Below, one piece after another: positions 22,839 through 36,100 of a stretch of 64,000 nucleotides of DNA (the stretch's first letter is position 1; every line of letters begins with the position of its first letter). The position numbers and the translations under genes were made by a program. Source of the DNA: Chrysoporthe austroafricana (Eukaryota; Ascomycota; Sordariomycetes; Diaporthales; Cryphonectriaceae); NCBI GenBank assembly GCA_001051155.2, contig JYIP02000008.1:372001-436000 (forward strand), given 5' to 3'. A model generated the notes under the pieces. That model was not told the origin of the DNA and did not search any database. It saw only the letters and a list, made by a program, of their open reading frames with translations.

Positions 22839-25669
22839 ATGCTTGCTGCGCGCGCCAACCCGCCTTTATCACCGGTGTCGACGACAGGAACCATCTGGCC
22901 GACGGGAATGCAGAACGATGGTCCCTATCCAAACCAGGGCCCGATGATGCAAGGTCTCAATACTATGTTAGAGCAGGGTCAACTAGCATCCCCACCATAC
23001 TCAGGAGGTGCCAACGGCCCCATGAACGGCGGATTCCCGCCAGGTCCCAAGAGCGCCGGCGGGCCCTCGCCGCCTCCGTCGGTCGGCCGGTCGAGCACAG
23101 CCACGGACCTCTACGCGAGGAGCGAGGGCGGTCGGAGCAGGAGGGAGCCGGACACCGAGGCGATATTGGGCGAGCACTACGTGGCACTCAAGCGCTATCT
23201 CTCGCAGACGTCGCGCGACGGCAAGCCGACGCCGCCTCAGAACAAGGCCCGCGACAAGCTGCAGCGCCTGACCTCGGTACAGTTCTACGAACTCAGTACC
23301 GATGTTTTCGACGAGCTGCTGCGGAGACAGGCCTTCAGCCGGAGGCCGCCGAATGCGCCGCCCAGCGTCGGCCCGCCGCCGTACCTCCTCCCCGAGGAGA
23401 GCTTCCACCCGAAGCGGAACCAGGCGCGGCAGAAGCTGTCGTCGCTCGGCCCCCCGAGGTTCCGTGACCTCGCCACCGATGTCTTCTGCGAGCTGGAGCG
23501 GAGGTTCCCGCGCTTTGTGGCCGGGGACATCCCGCGGCTATCGAGCCCGGTGTCGACGCGGGCTCCCAGTAGGCCTGGGACCGCGATGAGCGGATATCCC
23601 CCTCGAGGTCCCAGCCGGCGACAGCCCAGCAACGCCTCCTCCATCCGCGGTGCCCTCCAGGATGCCTACGACATCCCTCCCTCCCCCGGCATGCCCCCTA
23701 GTAATTACGACCGACCACAGCCCAAACAATCTCAGCAGAATACGATAATACCGAACAAGAGTACCATGGTGGAGGAGGATGACGATGGCTCGGACGACGC
23801 ACAGGATCCTTATGGTGCGAATAATCTTGGGAGGAGCGATGGTGGCTCATCAGAAGTGAGTCAAAATTTCCCTACAGGTACTGATGATTAAGACTAACCA
23901 CGACTTTCAGAAGGACAAGCAGATCATCTCAGACTACGAGGACCAGGTACGAGAGCTGCAGGAGAAGCTCAACAATATGGAAGATGACTTGAAAAAGAAG
24001 GATGATGAAATGAGTGGGGTTCTCGATCAAGAACGCTCCAGATCGAATGCTGCGGATGCAGAAAAGCAGGAATGGTCCAACATGCGTCTGGACCTGGAAA
24101 ACAAGCTCTCAGAGGCGCAGAGCTTGAACGATGCGCTCAGGGATGAACTCGATCGACTTAGGGACGAGCACGCTATCGAGACCCGACAACTGCGCGAGGG
24201 CATGGAGGCTGCGGCCGCAAACGCAGGATCAGGACGAGCAGACGCTGACCTGGAGCGCGAGAACGAGGAACTGCGAGCGGCCCTGAGGGAGCAGCGCGAG
24301 ACGACGGCACAGGTCCGGCGGGAGGCCCAAGAGTTCCTGCGCGAGATGAAGCAGCTCTCGGAGCAGAGCGGATCGTCGTGGGCGAAGCAGGGCGAGCTGG
24401 AGAAGACGATCGAGAATCTCGAGCAGGAGGTCCGCGACTGGCGCAACCGCTACGCGAGAGCGAAGACGCAACTCCGCGGCATGCGGACTTCGTCTGGGAG
24501 CGTGCCTTCGGAGAATGACGCGAGCCGGTACGTCCGCGACAAGGGTTTCACGGACGATGCTGGCATTGTCAAGGATCTGCACGTCACCAAGTTCCAGGTC
24601 GCCATCGACGAGCTGCTTCGCCGAGCGCGGGTGGAGCGACCAGAGACAGTCATCGATGCGATGAAGAGCGTTGTCATGAGCGTGCGGCGCATTGCTAAGG
24701 ACCTTGACGCCTCGCCAGCCAAGGACGAGCAGTCGCAAAGGCAGAGGAAGCAGCTCAAGGGCCGCGTGTCCTCGGCTGCCAACAGCATGATCACCGCCTC
24801 GAAGACGTTCGCTACGTCGGCCGGCATCGCCCCCATCTCCGTGCTCGATGCCGCGGCCTCCAACCTCGTTGCTGCCATGGTCGAGCTTCTCCGCTTCGTC
24901 AAGATCCGGGTCACGCCCGATGGCGAGCTCGAGGAGGATGATGACGGCACCGTGACACCGGTTGAGTCTGCTGGCTTCTTCTCGCCCCGGACTGCCAAGT
25001 CGCAGTCTATCCAGAGCGCTTACCAGCAGGACCCCTACCCGCAAGATCTGCCGCCTCCACCCCCCTTCCAGGGCCTCGGAAGGAGAAGTAGCATCGACTC
25101 CTCATCCTACAGCCCGCTGAACTCCCCTCGCGAATCGGTCGAGACCTACAACAAGGCGAATGGCAATGACTACTCGTCGATGGCCAACGGATACGGGGGG
25201 CGCCAGGTTGACTCCAGCACGGAAGATCTCAAGGTGAGCAGCTACCGTGCTGATCAGCCACTATCAAGTCGTTTCTGACAAAGCTGCACAGGTCTACCTT
25301 GACGATCAGACCGCCAACCTGGTGCAGACCATCCAAGGCCTTGTGGGCTCCATCCGCGGCGCCGCCGACATGAACCAGATCGACCCGCAGATCCGCACCA
25401 TCGTCGAGACCGTCGGCCGGGTCATCAACGAGACCGAGCAGGCCGGCCGCGGCAACATGGTCGGACGCCTGTACGACAGCCAGCAGCGGCTGATGGAGGC
25501 CGGCGAGCGCGGCCACGACCTCGCCGCCGACGGCAAGGGCGAGGGCGACCGCGAGTGGCGGATGTGGACGCAGACGCTGCCGCCCATCGCGTTCGAGATC
25601 GCCCGCGAGACCAAGGAGCTCGTGCAGAGGATCGACCAGCTCATCGCGGCCAACGACGACTTTTCTTAG
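22839..25669 (+). CDS. SPA2: polarisome scaffold Spa2 (3 exons)
   Basis: Large scaffold that gathers formin, MAP-kinase components and other polarity proteins at the hyphal tip. Exons are 22839-23855, 23911-25233 and 25292-25669, giving about 905 aa. The N-terminus begins MLAARANPPLSPVS. Two Spa2-homology (GIT/SHD-I) repeats follow at about residues 115-165 (begins EHYVALKRYLSQTS, ends FYELSTDVFDELLRR) and 185-225 (PKRNQARQKLSSL to FRDLATDVFCELERRF). A disordered Pro/Ser region comes next, then a long coiled coil from the start of exon 2 (IISDYEDQVRELQEKLNNME) for about 190 residues. A helical SHD-II-like segment begins near GIVKDLHVTKFQ, and the C-terminal helical domain is encoded mainly in exon 3 (VYLDDQTANLVQTIQGLVGS). 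Both introns are under 60 nt with GTGAGT/GTGAGC donors; a CTAAC branch point is visible in the first. All regions needed for scaffold function are present. Confidence 0.95.
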
Positions 25670-28268
25670 GAGTGGAATTGTGAGGTCTAGTAGCCCGCCA
25701 CTTTTAGGGCCTTGGAATATTGATAGAAGGGGGGAGGCTGTGATGCTGTTTCGGTGCTAGTTTCGGTCGGCTGCTCAATTGCTTCGATACCCGGAGCGCG
25801 TCCCGCTCCTGCTTTGGGATATTTGGTACGGCCAGCAGAAGCTTGGTTTTGTGTTTTTCACCTTTCGACCCCTTTTTCACTGATGACTCGGCTTCGACCG
25901 AGTACGGTTCCTATGAATGCACGGAACATTTCATTGTTACTCCTTCTTTCTATTTTCTTTTTTTTCTTTCTTCTTTTTTTTAATACATGTCAGTGGGATG
26001 ACTGCACATGTTAGGGGGAGGGTGTCTTCTGGGGAAAGGGAAATGTTGATGTGACTGATAGAATGCATGTACATATCTTGGGAAACGGACAGACCACCAC
26101 TAGGTCGAACCGAGCTCTCTCCGGGGAGCCGGGCGGGGAGGAGGGCAGTCAGGAGAGAACATGCATGGAAAAAGTTCTCACTAGAGAACATAGCTGGTTG
26201 TCTGTAGTCGTCTCCTGCGCAGACAATATGGAGAAGCTCTTACCCTGAGCCTTAAGGCACTCGACCCTCTCTTCTCGTGGACGTCAACTGGTCTTATGTC
26301 CGGGCTGGGATCGGACGCTCTGTACTTGGTAGGTCTACCCCCGTCACACTATCCCTAGCTGCAGTGCGACTAGTGATGAAGGGGTCAGGAGCAGATCCAC
26401 AGCGCAACGTCCGGCGTCTCTGAGGCGGCAGGATCGCGAGGTCGAGGGAGCTGCAGGTTCGAGGCACCTGGGGACGACAGCAGGAAAAGCAAGCACAGAT
26501 AGATTTACAAGGTGCGAACAGCCCCTTCTCCCACGATGGCTCCCTCTGGCTGACTGGCCTGCCGAACAGGTCGTCCTCATCTCCGCCGTCCTGCAGGAGG
26601 AGCTCGCCAGCGGGCAGAGGACAGAGCCAGCCAGCTAGATCCTGTCACGGCACCTGTCGCGCAAACCTGCTTAGCGCAGCGCGTCGACGATAGCCCGCCC
26701 TCGGCCTCCTTTTGACTTCCTTTATTTCCGCTGCCCTGCAGGTGGCTGAGACGGCCAGGAGCTTATTTTAAGCATAAGGTGGGGCGGGACGTGGATGAGC
26801 CCGGCTGCCATTGGCAAGGGCGCGGGTCTTCTCGAGATTGGGAGAGAGACGAGACGCGAAGTATATTTTATACTTTACGGGAGGAGGAGCTAGTCAGGGT
26901 GACGCAGAAGGCGTTGGCGCACCTGCGGACGCCGTGGTTTTTTGCTTTGCTTATCGAGGCCATCCCCCCATCCGCTGCACGTCGCATCCCTGGCCGGTGG
27001 ACCGCCTCTCCCCCCCTCCCCTACCGCCACGTCCGCTCCGCCGGACAGAAGAGGCATCGTGGGAAGCCCCAGCGCTCCCAATAGTCGTCCGTGTCCATCG
27101 GGGGTTGCTTCCCAGTGAGGCGCCTTCAGCCGCAGGGCCGTGGCCTGACTGGCTGGCGGGCACTTGCGAGATCCCGCACCGTGACACGCGGGACAGGCGT
27201 TGGGCTGGGGGGCGCGCTATCGACGTCTTTGTGTCGCCCTCATCTCGGCTTCGAGATTGGAGTTTTCTATTTTGGCCCTCTCCTGGGAAGGGAAGGGAGG
27301 GGAGGAAGCCAAGCCGTCGAGTGACGGCCTCGATTTATCCTCTGAGCACAACAGGAGCCCCACAACCCAGGACGTTGGGAGGCGCTCCTCTTTTTGGCAT
27401 CTGCAGACGAGGGGGCGCGGGTCCCCGTCGGATATCGACTCCTCGTGGCACCTGTGGCCCCAGACGACGAGGGTGCGAGCAGTAAAGATCTGACAGCATC
27501 TGCGATCAGTTCTTACCTCTCACCGCGGGATTCATTCCGCTGCGATCGACAAGGTGGCCGGGGTCCTGACAGCTGTGCGGCGCCCCACACGCACGAGAGA
27601 CATTGGCCGCCCTCAGCTCCTTGGCAGGGTCCCGATCGTCCAGCCGCATCCCCTTTAGGTCGGCCGCAACGCCCTTGGACCAATGAGGCTCCCACGACCC
27701 TCTCAGCCTCATCGTCGTCCTCCCCCATTCATTCCGCGCTCCGCATTCCGCGCCGCCGCCGCCATGCGGTCGAGGTCCCCCCCGGATTGCTCGCTGCCTG
27801 GAGTGGAGAGTGGGAAACGCGCTTGGGGCTAGCGAAGATAAACGGCGGTCCTAGCACGACGCAGGTCGAGCGAAGGGCGTCAGGGCGTCAAGGCGAGGCA
27901 GAACTTTAAGCCTCAAGTTTCTTCTTCGTGCGTCCGACCACCGACCGCCGGCGGCCCCCCTATGGATGATGATGGCCCACGCGCGAGTCAGAGGGCCACT
28001 GCGTCCGTGGTGGCGGCAGATGCGATGGTGGAGGGAGCTAGTATCGTGAGGCGCTGGCGTGCGTGAGGGTATATACTCGGGGCGGGAGCCTCCTCGCCGT
28101 GGTCGGTCGACGTCCTTGGTTCCCGTGTCTCTCGTCTCTGTATCCTTTCGTGTCTCGGAGTTCCAGCACCTCTGGTCTGTTCTGCTGTTGAGTGGTAGTG
28201 ACGGATCAAGACGTTCACTCTTGCGTCCATCAGTACATATCGTTTTGGTCGGTTAGCCGTATCCAGCC
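25670..28268. other. 2.6-kb intergenic region upstream of the MARVEL gene
   Basis: Several plus-strand frames of 80-225 codons overlap between 26780 and 27910, but their composition is erratic (Arg/Pro/Gly-rich) and no domain or splice structure is visible, so none is called. T-rich stretches at 25945-25985 probably belong to the 3' end of the Spa2 transcript. Confidence 0.5.
28070..28075 (+). promoter_or_regulatory. TATA box candidate
   Basis: GGGTATATACTCGGG, 199 bases before the ATG of the MARVEL gene and followed by a pyrimidine-rich leader. Position and context suit a core promoter, but this is inferred from sequence alone. Confidence 0.4.
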
Positions 28269-29261
28269 ATGAGCGCCAAGTACTCCAACGTCCGGCCCAG
28301 CGGCCGCGAGCACATCCCGCTGTATCCCAAGGGCTTCATCGCGCTCCGGATCGTCCAGCTCGTCCTCTCCGTCGTGGTCCTCGGCCTGGACGCCTACACG
28401 CTGAGCCTGTATAGCTTCGACGCCAACCAGCTGAACATCTTCACCGTGAGCCAGAAACCCCTGCCGCCCCCTCGAGATTATCCACAAGCTTCCTCTCCCC
28501 CCCTTCCCTCTTTCATATCGTGTGGTGCGCAGGGGCACTGACCGGGCCTGGATGGATGAATAGGCCGTCTGGACTATGATCCTGGGCATCTACTGCCTCG
28601 TCGTCGAGGTCGGCGGGCCCGACGCGTGGAAGGGGTACAACTACTGGGCCATACTCGTCCTCGACATCCTGTCCCTGATCTTCTGGCTCGTCTCGTTCGC
28701 GCTTATGGCCGCGCGCGTCGCGCCGTTCAGCGGCGGCATCGAGGTCTGCGGCGTCTATTACTGCGACACGGAGCCCCTCTCGGGGACGTACCTCACGCTA
28801 TTCGGGTGCCTGGCGGCCGTTTCTGGTCTGGGTGGCCTCGAGTTGTAAGTTGTCTCCTCTCTCCTCCCCCTCCCCTGGTTGAGGAAGGGCATGTCGTGAT
28901 TTGGTGGTCTCCTCGTTCGGCGGCTGACCTCTCCCCCCCCCCCAACAGCCTCCTCTTCGTGGTCTCCCTCGCGATCCACTCCGTCGTCACCCACCGCCAC
29001 CGCGAGGCCGGCCTGCACTGCACCCCGGGGGCCCGCGGCGACGTCCCCAGCCAGCAGAACGCCATCCCGCTGGGCGGCCCGGCCGAGAAGCAGGCCGAGA
29101 CGTTCGCCCCCGCGCCCGGCCAGCCCCAGGCCCAGGCGCAGTACGCCGTCCCGCCCCAGGGCCAGGTGCCGGCGAACACCCAGTCCTACTACCCGCAGCA
29201 GGGCCACGCGCAGGTCGGCCCGGGCGGTGCGTTCCCGGCGCCGCAGCAGGGCGGTTACTAG
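28269..29261 (+). CDS. MARVEL-type four-helix membrane protein (3 exons)
   Basis: Small integral membrane protein of 256 aa. Exons are 28269-28445, 28564-28844 and 28949-29261. Four hydrophobic segments can be read: FIALRIVQLVLSVVVLGLDA (about residues 23-43), AVWTMILGIYCLVVEV (60-75), WAILVLDILSLIFWLVSFAL (about 85-105) and, across the last intron, LTLFGCLAAVSGLGGLELFL running into LFVVSLAIHSVV (about 137-168). This is the M-shaped topology of MARVEL proteins, which organise membrane domains and vesicle traffic. A cysteine pair sits in the second extracellular loop (VCGVYYCD). The cytoplasmic tail is Gln/Pro/Ala-rich (QAQAQYAVPPQ, HAQVGPG) and disordered. The final acceptor lies at the end of a C-run (CCCCAACAG). 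Precise function unknown; such proteins are common and poorly characterised in Pezizomycotina. Confidence 0.85.
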
Positions 29262-30696
29262 ACGCGGCGGCGGGGTGAGGACGAGGGTGGCCCGGGGCCT
29301 GGAGGAGGTCTGGGCGGGTTGAGGCGGTGCGGTGACGCCGTTGGCGGCGGTTCTTGTTGTTTCCACGTGTGGCGGGTTTCGAGGAGGGGAATCTGGCTGG
29401 CTGGTTGGGGCATAATGCAGGATAGACGCCTCAGGTTGTTGTTTTCGACTGATCCAATGATACCAATCGTTATAGCGCACTGTCATCTTTGGCCTGAGGG
29501 CTCAGTCCAATATCGGCCTCCGGCCCTTGCGCCCGACGTAGTCGACCGCGCCGTCGTCCCTCAGCACACCGCTTCCGAGGCGCCCGGTGATGATGCTCCT
29601 TTCATGGTCCGGGTCGCGCACGTGGAAGGGCCACCTCAGCCTATATCCGCCGTCCTTCCCGTCCTCTTCGGCCTCGTCGCCATCGTTGTATTCTTCCTTT
29701 CCTTCTTCCTCCTCGTCACGACCGACTACATGCCTTCGGTCAGACTTTGGGTCGTCATCGTCGTCTCCGCTGCTGTTGCTGCTCGTGTCTGGGCGTGTCC
29801 TCTTCGGAGCGGGTCCGGCTGGGACCCGGCGCCGCCGCCGGGGCCTCTCTTCAGCTGCGAACCCATCGTGGAGGTCGATAAGATCCCGCCTTAGGTGCCT
29901 CTTTCTCGCGCCTGCTGGAAGCTTATAGACATGTTCCGGGCATGATGCAGCCTAAATAGTTCTCTCCCGGTACGTATCTAGAGCGCCGAGCGGGGGGGCA
30001 AAAGTACGTAAGATATAGTCCACAAATATACTATCAGTCAGCTTGATAGGGAATATCAATCCCTGCTCCTATACAACCTAGTACATATAGATGCGTACGA
30101 TCCTCAGCGGTCATCCAGGATCCAGCGAGCTATAATTCCCTAGGGGGTCTTGGCCTCTAATCAATCCGGAGCCAATTCCTCGTATCTTTTCCACCGGGCT
30201 AGGTCTTCAACTGAGCAAGCTGCCAAGCGTCCGGGGACGGTACTCGCCAGGCGCATCGAGAGGGAAATAGGCCGAAATCCCCAACGGGCCGTCACGAGGC
30301 TGCTCTCGAGCTTCACAACAGACTGTGCGAACGTTCATTCATTCATCCACATGTGACTAAGCATGTATCCTGAGCGAATCTCCGGCCCGTGAGATTGCAA
30401 ACATTACGCGTCTACCAAATGCTGTGTGCCGTGCCCAGTATCAAACGCCAGGCTGCTGATGTTCCAGACCCCCCCTCACGGCTTGTGTGAAGAAAAACGA
30501 AAGACGACCGTTTTTCGTCTTTTTTGGGCAAATGACAGCAACTTTGTCTCCAGTTCAGACCCCAGCCCAATGTCGCGCCGGTATTGTGTTCATGTGCCAA
30601 AAAAGAAAAGAAAAAAACCCCCTCACGTTGTCCCAATGCACGCTCAACCTAGTATCCCTCCCTTTCCTTTCCTGGGTCGGTACCGGGTATGCTTTC
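29262..30696. other. intergenic, holds a methionine-free open frame on the minus strand
   Basis: Contains the 3' end of the MARVEL transcript and the 3' end of the convergent CAF-1 gene. A 150-codon minus-strand frame without any Met (29951-29502) is noted in the findings. The sequence at 29985-30120 is AT-rich with no gene seen. Confidence 0.45.
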
Positions 30697-33127
30697 TCAA
30701 GGCTTCGGGTCGGCGCCAGGGCCGCTTATTAAAGTCGGCGCGATCCGCTTCCTCTTCGGCTGTCCTTCCGTCTCCTCCTTCTCGCTCTCGCTTAAGTCTC
30801 TTTTCTGCCCGGCTACGCTGTTACCGGCGCTCCGCGGCGTCTCCGGTGGTGTCGTGATGGGCACACCCGTCACCTTGCCGGAGTTGGTGGCGGTCAGTCC
30901 CGGTACGCTCCCGGCTAGCAGTGTCGGGGGCCCTGCTGGTGCCGCCGATGTCTGTGTTATTACTGAGGAGGTCGAGTTGGACCTGGCGGGGGACGACGGC
31001 CTCTGGTTGACGAACGTCGCTGCTGGGGGCGGGGATGGAGCCGTGAAGGAGGTCGTCGAGTCTCGGTGTCGATGCTGCGAGCTGCCCGGGAACGGCGACG
31101 GCGGCGCAAATTGTGAGGTAGGTGTTGGTACAGGTGTGGTCTGCGCCGATGACGCCACGGCCTCTGTGGCCTCCTTGGCCTCCTGGCGCCGCTTCTGCGG
31201 ATCGCCTTTCAGGACTTCACCAAGGTCTGATGGTGAGAAAGATACTGCTGAGCAGAACCCATCCGACGACGTGACCAGCAATGTTGCGCCATCAGAAGAC
31301 CTATGATATGGTTAATACCTCACGGGTTCCAGAAACGGCCGGATTCCAACTTACCACGCAAGATCAGTGAACGTTGCACAATGCAGGTTGCTGACGATGC
31401 ATATAGGCGTCTGCTGCTGGGTGTCGTAGATCAGGATCGAATCCTGCGTTGCGACAGCATAGACCATCCTGTAGGGCAGTGCGAATGCAGACTTGGGGCC
31501 TGCCGATGTAGACGTCGTATCTGTGCTGAGGGTCCTGGCCATGGGCTCGGAAGACGGTGGGGGTGGCGGGTCCATGACCGAAGGCGCGGGAGACGGTCTT
31601 GACAGGGGCTCGGGCAGTGATGGGATGGCCTCCTCTGCTGAGGAGGTGTCGATGGTGATATTCTTAGTGACCGGGGGCGAGGTCCGCAAGGCGTAGTATG
31701 TGGGCGAACACCTCACACAGACGGAGGGTTTCTTGTGCCCGGGTAGATGTGCTGATGGAGGTTTGTTGATGCCTCCTCTTGTGTAGATGTAGACGGTGTT
31801 GACGACCTCGTAGGAGGTCTTTCCATCTATCGACAGGTGCTGGGACTGATACTGGCCGGCGGGCGTTAGAAGGAGGCTGCCGTCCGGAGTGAACGTCAGT
31901 CTTCGGAAGAAGGACGTCAGGGTCTCGTTCGCGTAGAGACTGGCATTCTTGACGCTCATGCTAGTAGGCATAGGCTTAGGAGAAGCCTCCATCGGCATCA
32001 CCGCGGGCAGAGGCATCGACGGTGCGGGGCTAACGGAACGCCGTGACGACGAAAAGGACGACCTTCGGCTCTGCCCCATGACGCTCGGGGGGTTCATCGG
32101 CAGTGCTATCGACGTCGGTGTGCCGGGGGCAGACGGCACCGGGGAGCCGATCGGAGCGCTCGTGCTGCTACCAATGCCAGGAACAGCATCGATCACGGCC
32201 AACTGAGCTCGATGACCGAAGTCCGGCGGTGCAGGGCTGCTGGAGGAGATCCGACGAGGCGGCGGCAGGTCGGACTTGTTGTGGCTGGCGACCCGGGGGG
32301 GCTTGTCTGTCTCGTTGTGCAGGGTATAGTGGCCGTCCTTGGTCTTGAGCGAGTAGACATGCACGGAGCGGTCGGACGACTGTGTGGCTACGTATTCGTT
32401 GAGAGGATCCCATGCCACGCCCTGAACGTAGTGGTTGTGCTCCGCGATCTGCCGTATCAACGTGCCTGTGACGCCCTGCCCGTCAGCATCCTGTTTTGTC
32501 TCCACCAGGTAGGGATGCGCTGCGTACCCGATGCAGCGTTGTAGATCCTAGCCACGTTGTCCATGCTCCCGATGATGAAGTAGGCGCCATCGGGGGACCA
32601 GGCGAGGTCGTAAATTTCTGAGCCGGAGGAGCGGCACATGTGCTTGGTCCTCCAGCTCTCCTTGTCATCGAAGCCATCGCTTCCAAAGGATGGGTTGTTC
32701 GTCTCGGAGGGGACCCATAAGATCACGTTGCCATCGTCACCGGCCGAGGCAAGAGTTTCACCTACGGGTTGAAGTTGTCAGAGGTTTCCTATCCATAGGA
32801 GTTGTGGGGAGGGGGCGCTGCCGTACTCTTCGGTGACCACCTCACGACGTTGACAGCTTGTGTGTGCTTGGATAGGGTCGCGAGGTACTCGACCTTCCGC
32901 TCCTCGCCGCTCGCTTCCACCCGCCAGAGCTAGACATGGTCAGTACGCAGCCCGCAGAAGGGGCAGAGGGAAGGTGAGGTCTACGCCGAGCCAGAACGCA
33001 GACGTACTCGAACGTTTGTATCACCGCCAGCGGTTGCTAGACGGCCCTTGCCCGAGGGCTCGAAATGGGCCGAGTAGATCGGCTGGGTCTGGTCATGCCA
33101 ATTGATGATCAGAGGCGTAGCCTTCAT
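30697..33127 (-). CDS. CAC2: chromatin assembly factor 1 subunit p60 (Cac2), 5 exons
   Basis: WD40 subunit of CAF-1, the nuclear chaperone that deposits H3-H4 on newly replicated DNA with PCNA. Exons (minus strand) are 33127-33008, 32929-32827, 32761-32528, 32465-31355 and 31300-30697, giving about 723 aa. The start MKATPLIINWHDQTQPIY is the conserved opening of this family. Propeller blades are readable as GRLATAGGDTNVRLWRVE, VVRWSPKSETLASAGDDGNV then ILWVPSE, EIYDLAWSPDGAYFIIGSMD, YVQGVAWDPLNEYVATQSSD, the FRRLTFTPDGSLLLTPAGQY blade, and AWSSDGATLLVTSSDGFC. Four of these are completed only by joining exons, which validates the junctions. A Ser/Pro-rich insertion of about 120 residues separates blades in exon 4. 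The C-terminus is disordered and ends with a basic cluster (QPKRKRIAP) likely to be a nuclear signal. Upstream in-frame sequence before 33127 is not included because it lacks family similarity. Confidence 0.93.
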
Positions 33128-36100
33128 CTTGGTGGCATGCGGACGGTCTGGAGACCGTATTCTCTCGCATGTAAGGCAATGGTGTACGGCGTCAGGGCAG
33201 TGCTCTGTGTATGGTTGCTCTCTTTCTCTCGGCAGAACGGTGGTTCGTTTAATGTGGATCGTGTTCCTGACGCGACTTGGGGCTGGTCGGATCGATGTGC
33301 ACGCGACGGCAGCTGGGAGGGCGACGGGCTGGGCGGAAATACCGGGCAGGACGGGGACGGGCGCCTGCTCTGCAGCCTGCAGAGAAGTGTTGGGAGGAGG
33401 GAGGAGGCGGTATCTCGGAGAGCAGCGGTGGTCTGCGGTTTCAATGGTGTTTAAGTTGCTGCCGATCGGATTGCAGGAGAATGGCTCTCTCAGCTCTGGA
33501 AAGCCCGCGGTGGTGGTAGCAGGCCTGCAGCTGCTTCTCAATGCGGACTCATCCAGTGGCCCTGAGCGAGCGCGCTGTGGGGCGCTGGCGCATGGGTGAG
33601 CTTCCTAGGTTGGTCCTGGCTCCTGGCGCTGGGTGCTCAACGGCTGGGTCACGAGCTTGCTGAGTAGAGTGGTGGTACAGTGGTACAGTGGTACGGCAGA
33701 CCAAGCTCCAATAGCTCTGCAGGCCGTGCCGTGGGGTCCATCCTGCCCCGTGCCCCGGTGCGCCCCAATGACAGGACCACTGCTACATACCACAGTCGTG
33801 CTATGGTCCTACGGTACGGTCTAACCCTCCATGTCCCGCAAGGCTCACCGCATTCCCTCTGGTATGGGACTGCATCCTTTCCTGGTGCGAAAGGCCCCGG
33901 TCACAGGCTCACGGGCCCAGCAGGTGGTCGGGCGGAGTGGTCGCGTAGTTAGCCAATCCGCCCCAGAGCCCGCCTCGGATTACGCCTGACGTTCCTGGGA
34001 ATAGAAACACTTCCGGGCTCAGTCTGATCCAACTTTGTTTGAAACGCAGATCGATCCATCCAAACGCCTGCTCTCGCGGTGGAGGACGTCCAGATCGGGC
34101 AAGAACTGCTGGGGACGCCGGAGACACCGGCCGTCACAGCGGTACCACATGCACAGTTTCGAGACACGCAGTCAGAAAGGTCATCTCTTTGTCTCGCCAG
34201 GTTGCTGGTCTGCTTCTGCCGTCGCAGGCGTGCATATTTTGTTGCTAGTCACCGTGGTTCCGAGACACTCACCGTCGTCGGCATTGGGGCCCCTGATCCT
34301 CCATGGCCTGAACAAACGAACCACCATGTCGACATCTGGCCAGAGGTTTCGCTCATCGCCCAACTATGCGCATACAGTACCTACCTGCTATTGCTAGAAT
34401 CCATGCCGGCACATGGGGAGCAGGTGCAGGCCCGTCGAGCCGGCACATGCAGCCTGCAATATGCACTGTGGCACGCTGCTCGTGATCGGTGAGCCTTCCG
34501 GCGGGCCAAGAGCACAGCCGCCTGGAAGGAGGGCAGGATAAGAAATCCGTCATCCACGGTTCTATGCCAACGCCGTCCAGGAGCCGAAGCATCTCTCATA
34601 TCTGCACGCGTCATCCTGCGTGGTGGGCTGGGAGGTCTGCGCGGCGGTGTCGTAGTCACCACGTGCTCTCGTCATCACCCTGTCATCTAGTCTGGGGGTG
34701 GGTTGGGGTTCATGGGAGAACTGACACAAGTTCGACCCGTTTCTGAGGCTCAACTCTGATGCCGGGGCGTCAATTATCCGTCATCACCACCAGCACCCAC
34801 AGCACCTCGTAACGTTACTCGCTGGAAACAAACCCGCTAGGAACAAGTCGACCACCACCGCCGCCGCCACCACCACCAAAATATCCCCACCAAAATAACA
34901 TCGAATGTTGGGGCGTTGGGGCCTGGCCCAGGCACACAGGTATTCTTATCGGCATGCGGGCTCATACTATGGTAGCTCGGAACACAGCTGTCGCTGGCGC
35001 CGTCAGACCCCGCAGCCGGATGCCCGCCCGAGAACATTCAGCATTCGTCCCTATAGAATGCAGCGCATGTCACTGCCTCAGCGCGATGGAACATCATTAT
35101 CAGCCCTTCTCGACGCCCTGGGCGCCAAGATGCCCTGCTGCGCCGCCCATGTTCCCGAACTGGCGGCCCGGCGGCGTCGTCTCTGCTAGCCGCGCTACTG
35201 CAGCTCACCTGCATGCACCTACATACATAGTACATACACGGTCGTAGTATAAATCCTGCGGTATGGTACGCACTTAGCCCAATGCTAGATGACTCGGTAC
35301 GGATGACCTACAGTAGTACCGTAGTCGTATTACTTCTCCTCGCCCGGGCACACCTCCTCAACCCTGCCTCAGGCTCCCGCCGCTGTCGCCCACGACCGGC
35401 CCGGCGAATCATGGGCTGTCGTTCTCGTGCCCTGCCAGACGCCCGCCTTCGCGGCCTCCGGGTCTCGCAGCCCCCAAGGTCTCCGTGGCCACCACACCGC
35501 ACCGGGGCCTGCAGCTAGTGCTGTCGAGGCGTTCCCTGTCAGTGTCAGGCCAGGCACGCCAAGGCCACGCCGTTGACTCACGCCGCGCCCCGTTGACTGC
35601 GTCTCCATGCCTGCCCACCTGCCGTACGGGATAGTGCTGTGCTAGCATCCCGCTATGCGCCGGCGAGGTGACTCCGTACGCACCTCCTCCGTACGGGGGA
35701 ACGAGGTGTGGGCCTGAGTCTGGGGATCTTCGGAGCTATGTGCGTCCATGCTTACAGCAGCGAAGACGGCATCAGTATCTTTCTTTTCCCACTTCTTTGC
35801 TCGCTATCCCGCCGGCGCCCGAACTGCTCCCCTCCTCCGTCATCCACACGGCGAGCTGGGAGCCCATCCGGTATAATTTTCCACTCGAGAGTGCAACCCT
35901 TGCTTATCTCTGTCGCCCATGTATGAGGGCGACACTGGATAGCGCTCGAGATTGCACTAGCTGCAAGCGTTCACCTCCTCTGACTCTTCACATGTGGGAA
36001 GGATCGGATCCCTGTGCCGGCGACATCCCAGCAGTCAAATAAATCGTGGGTCCGTCCGCGTCCTCAGCCTCCGCTGACGTCTGCGGCCTGCCTTCACAAC

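Noticed and set aside
26811..27485. 224-codon plus-strand frame upstream of the MARVEL gene
   Set aside because: Arg/Pro/Gly-rich with overlapping frames in all phases; nothing recognisable as a protein family.
30150..30356. Short plus-strand frame and opposing minus-strand frame with a start at 30256
   Set aside because: Both are under 70 codons, each is the mirror of the other, and no splice donor joins the minus-strand one to the downstream open frame at 29951-29502.
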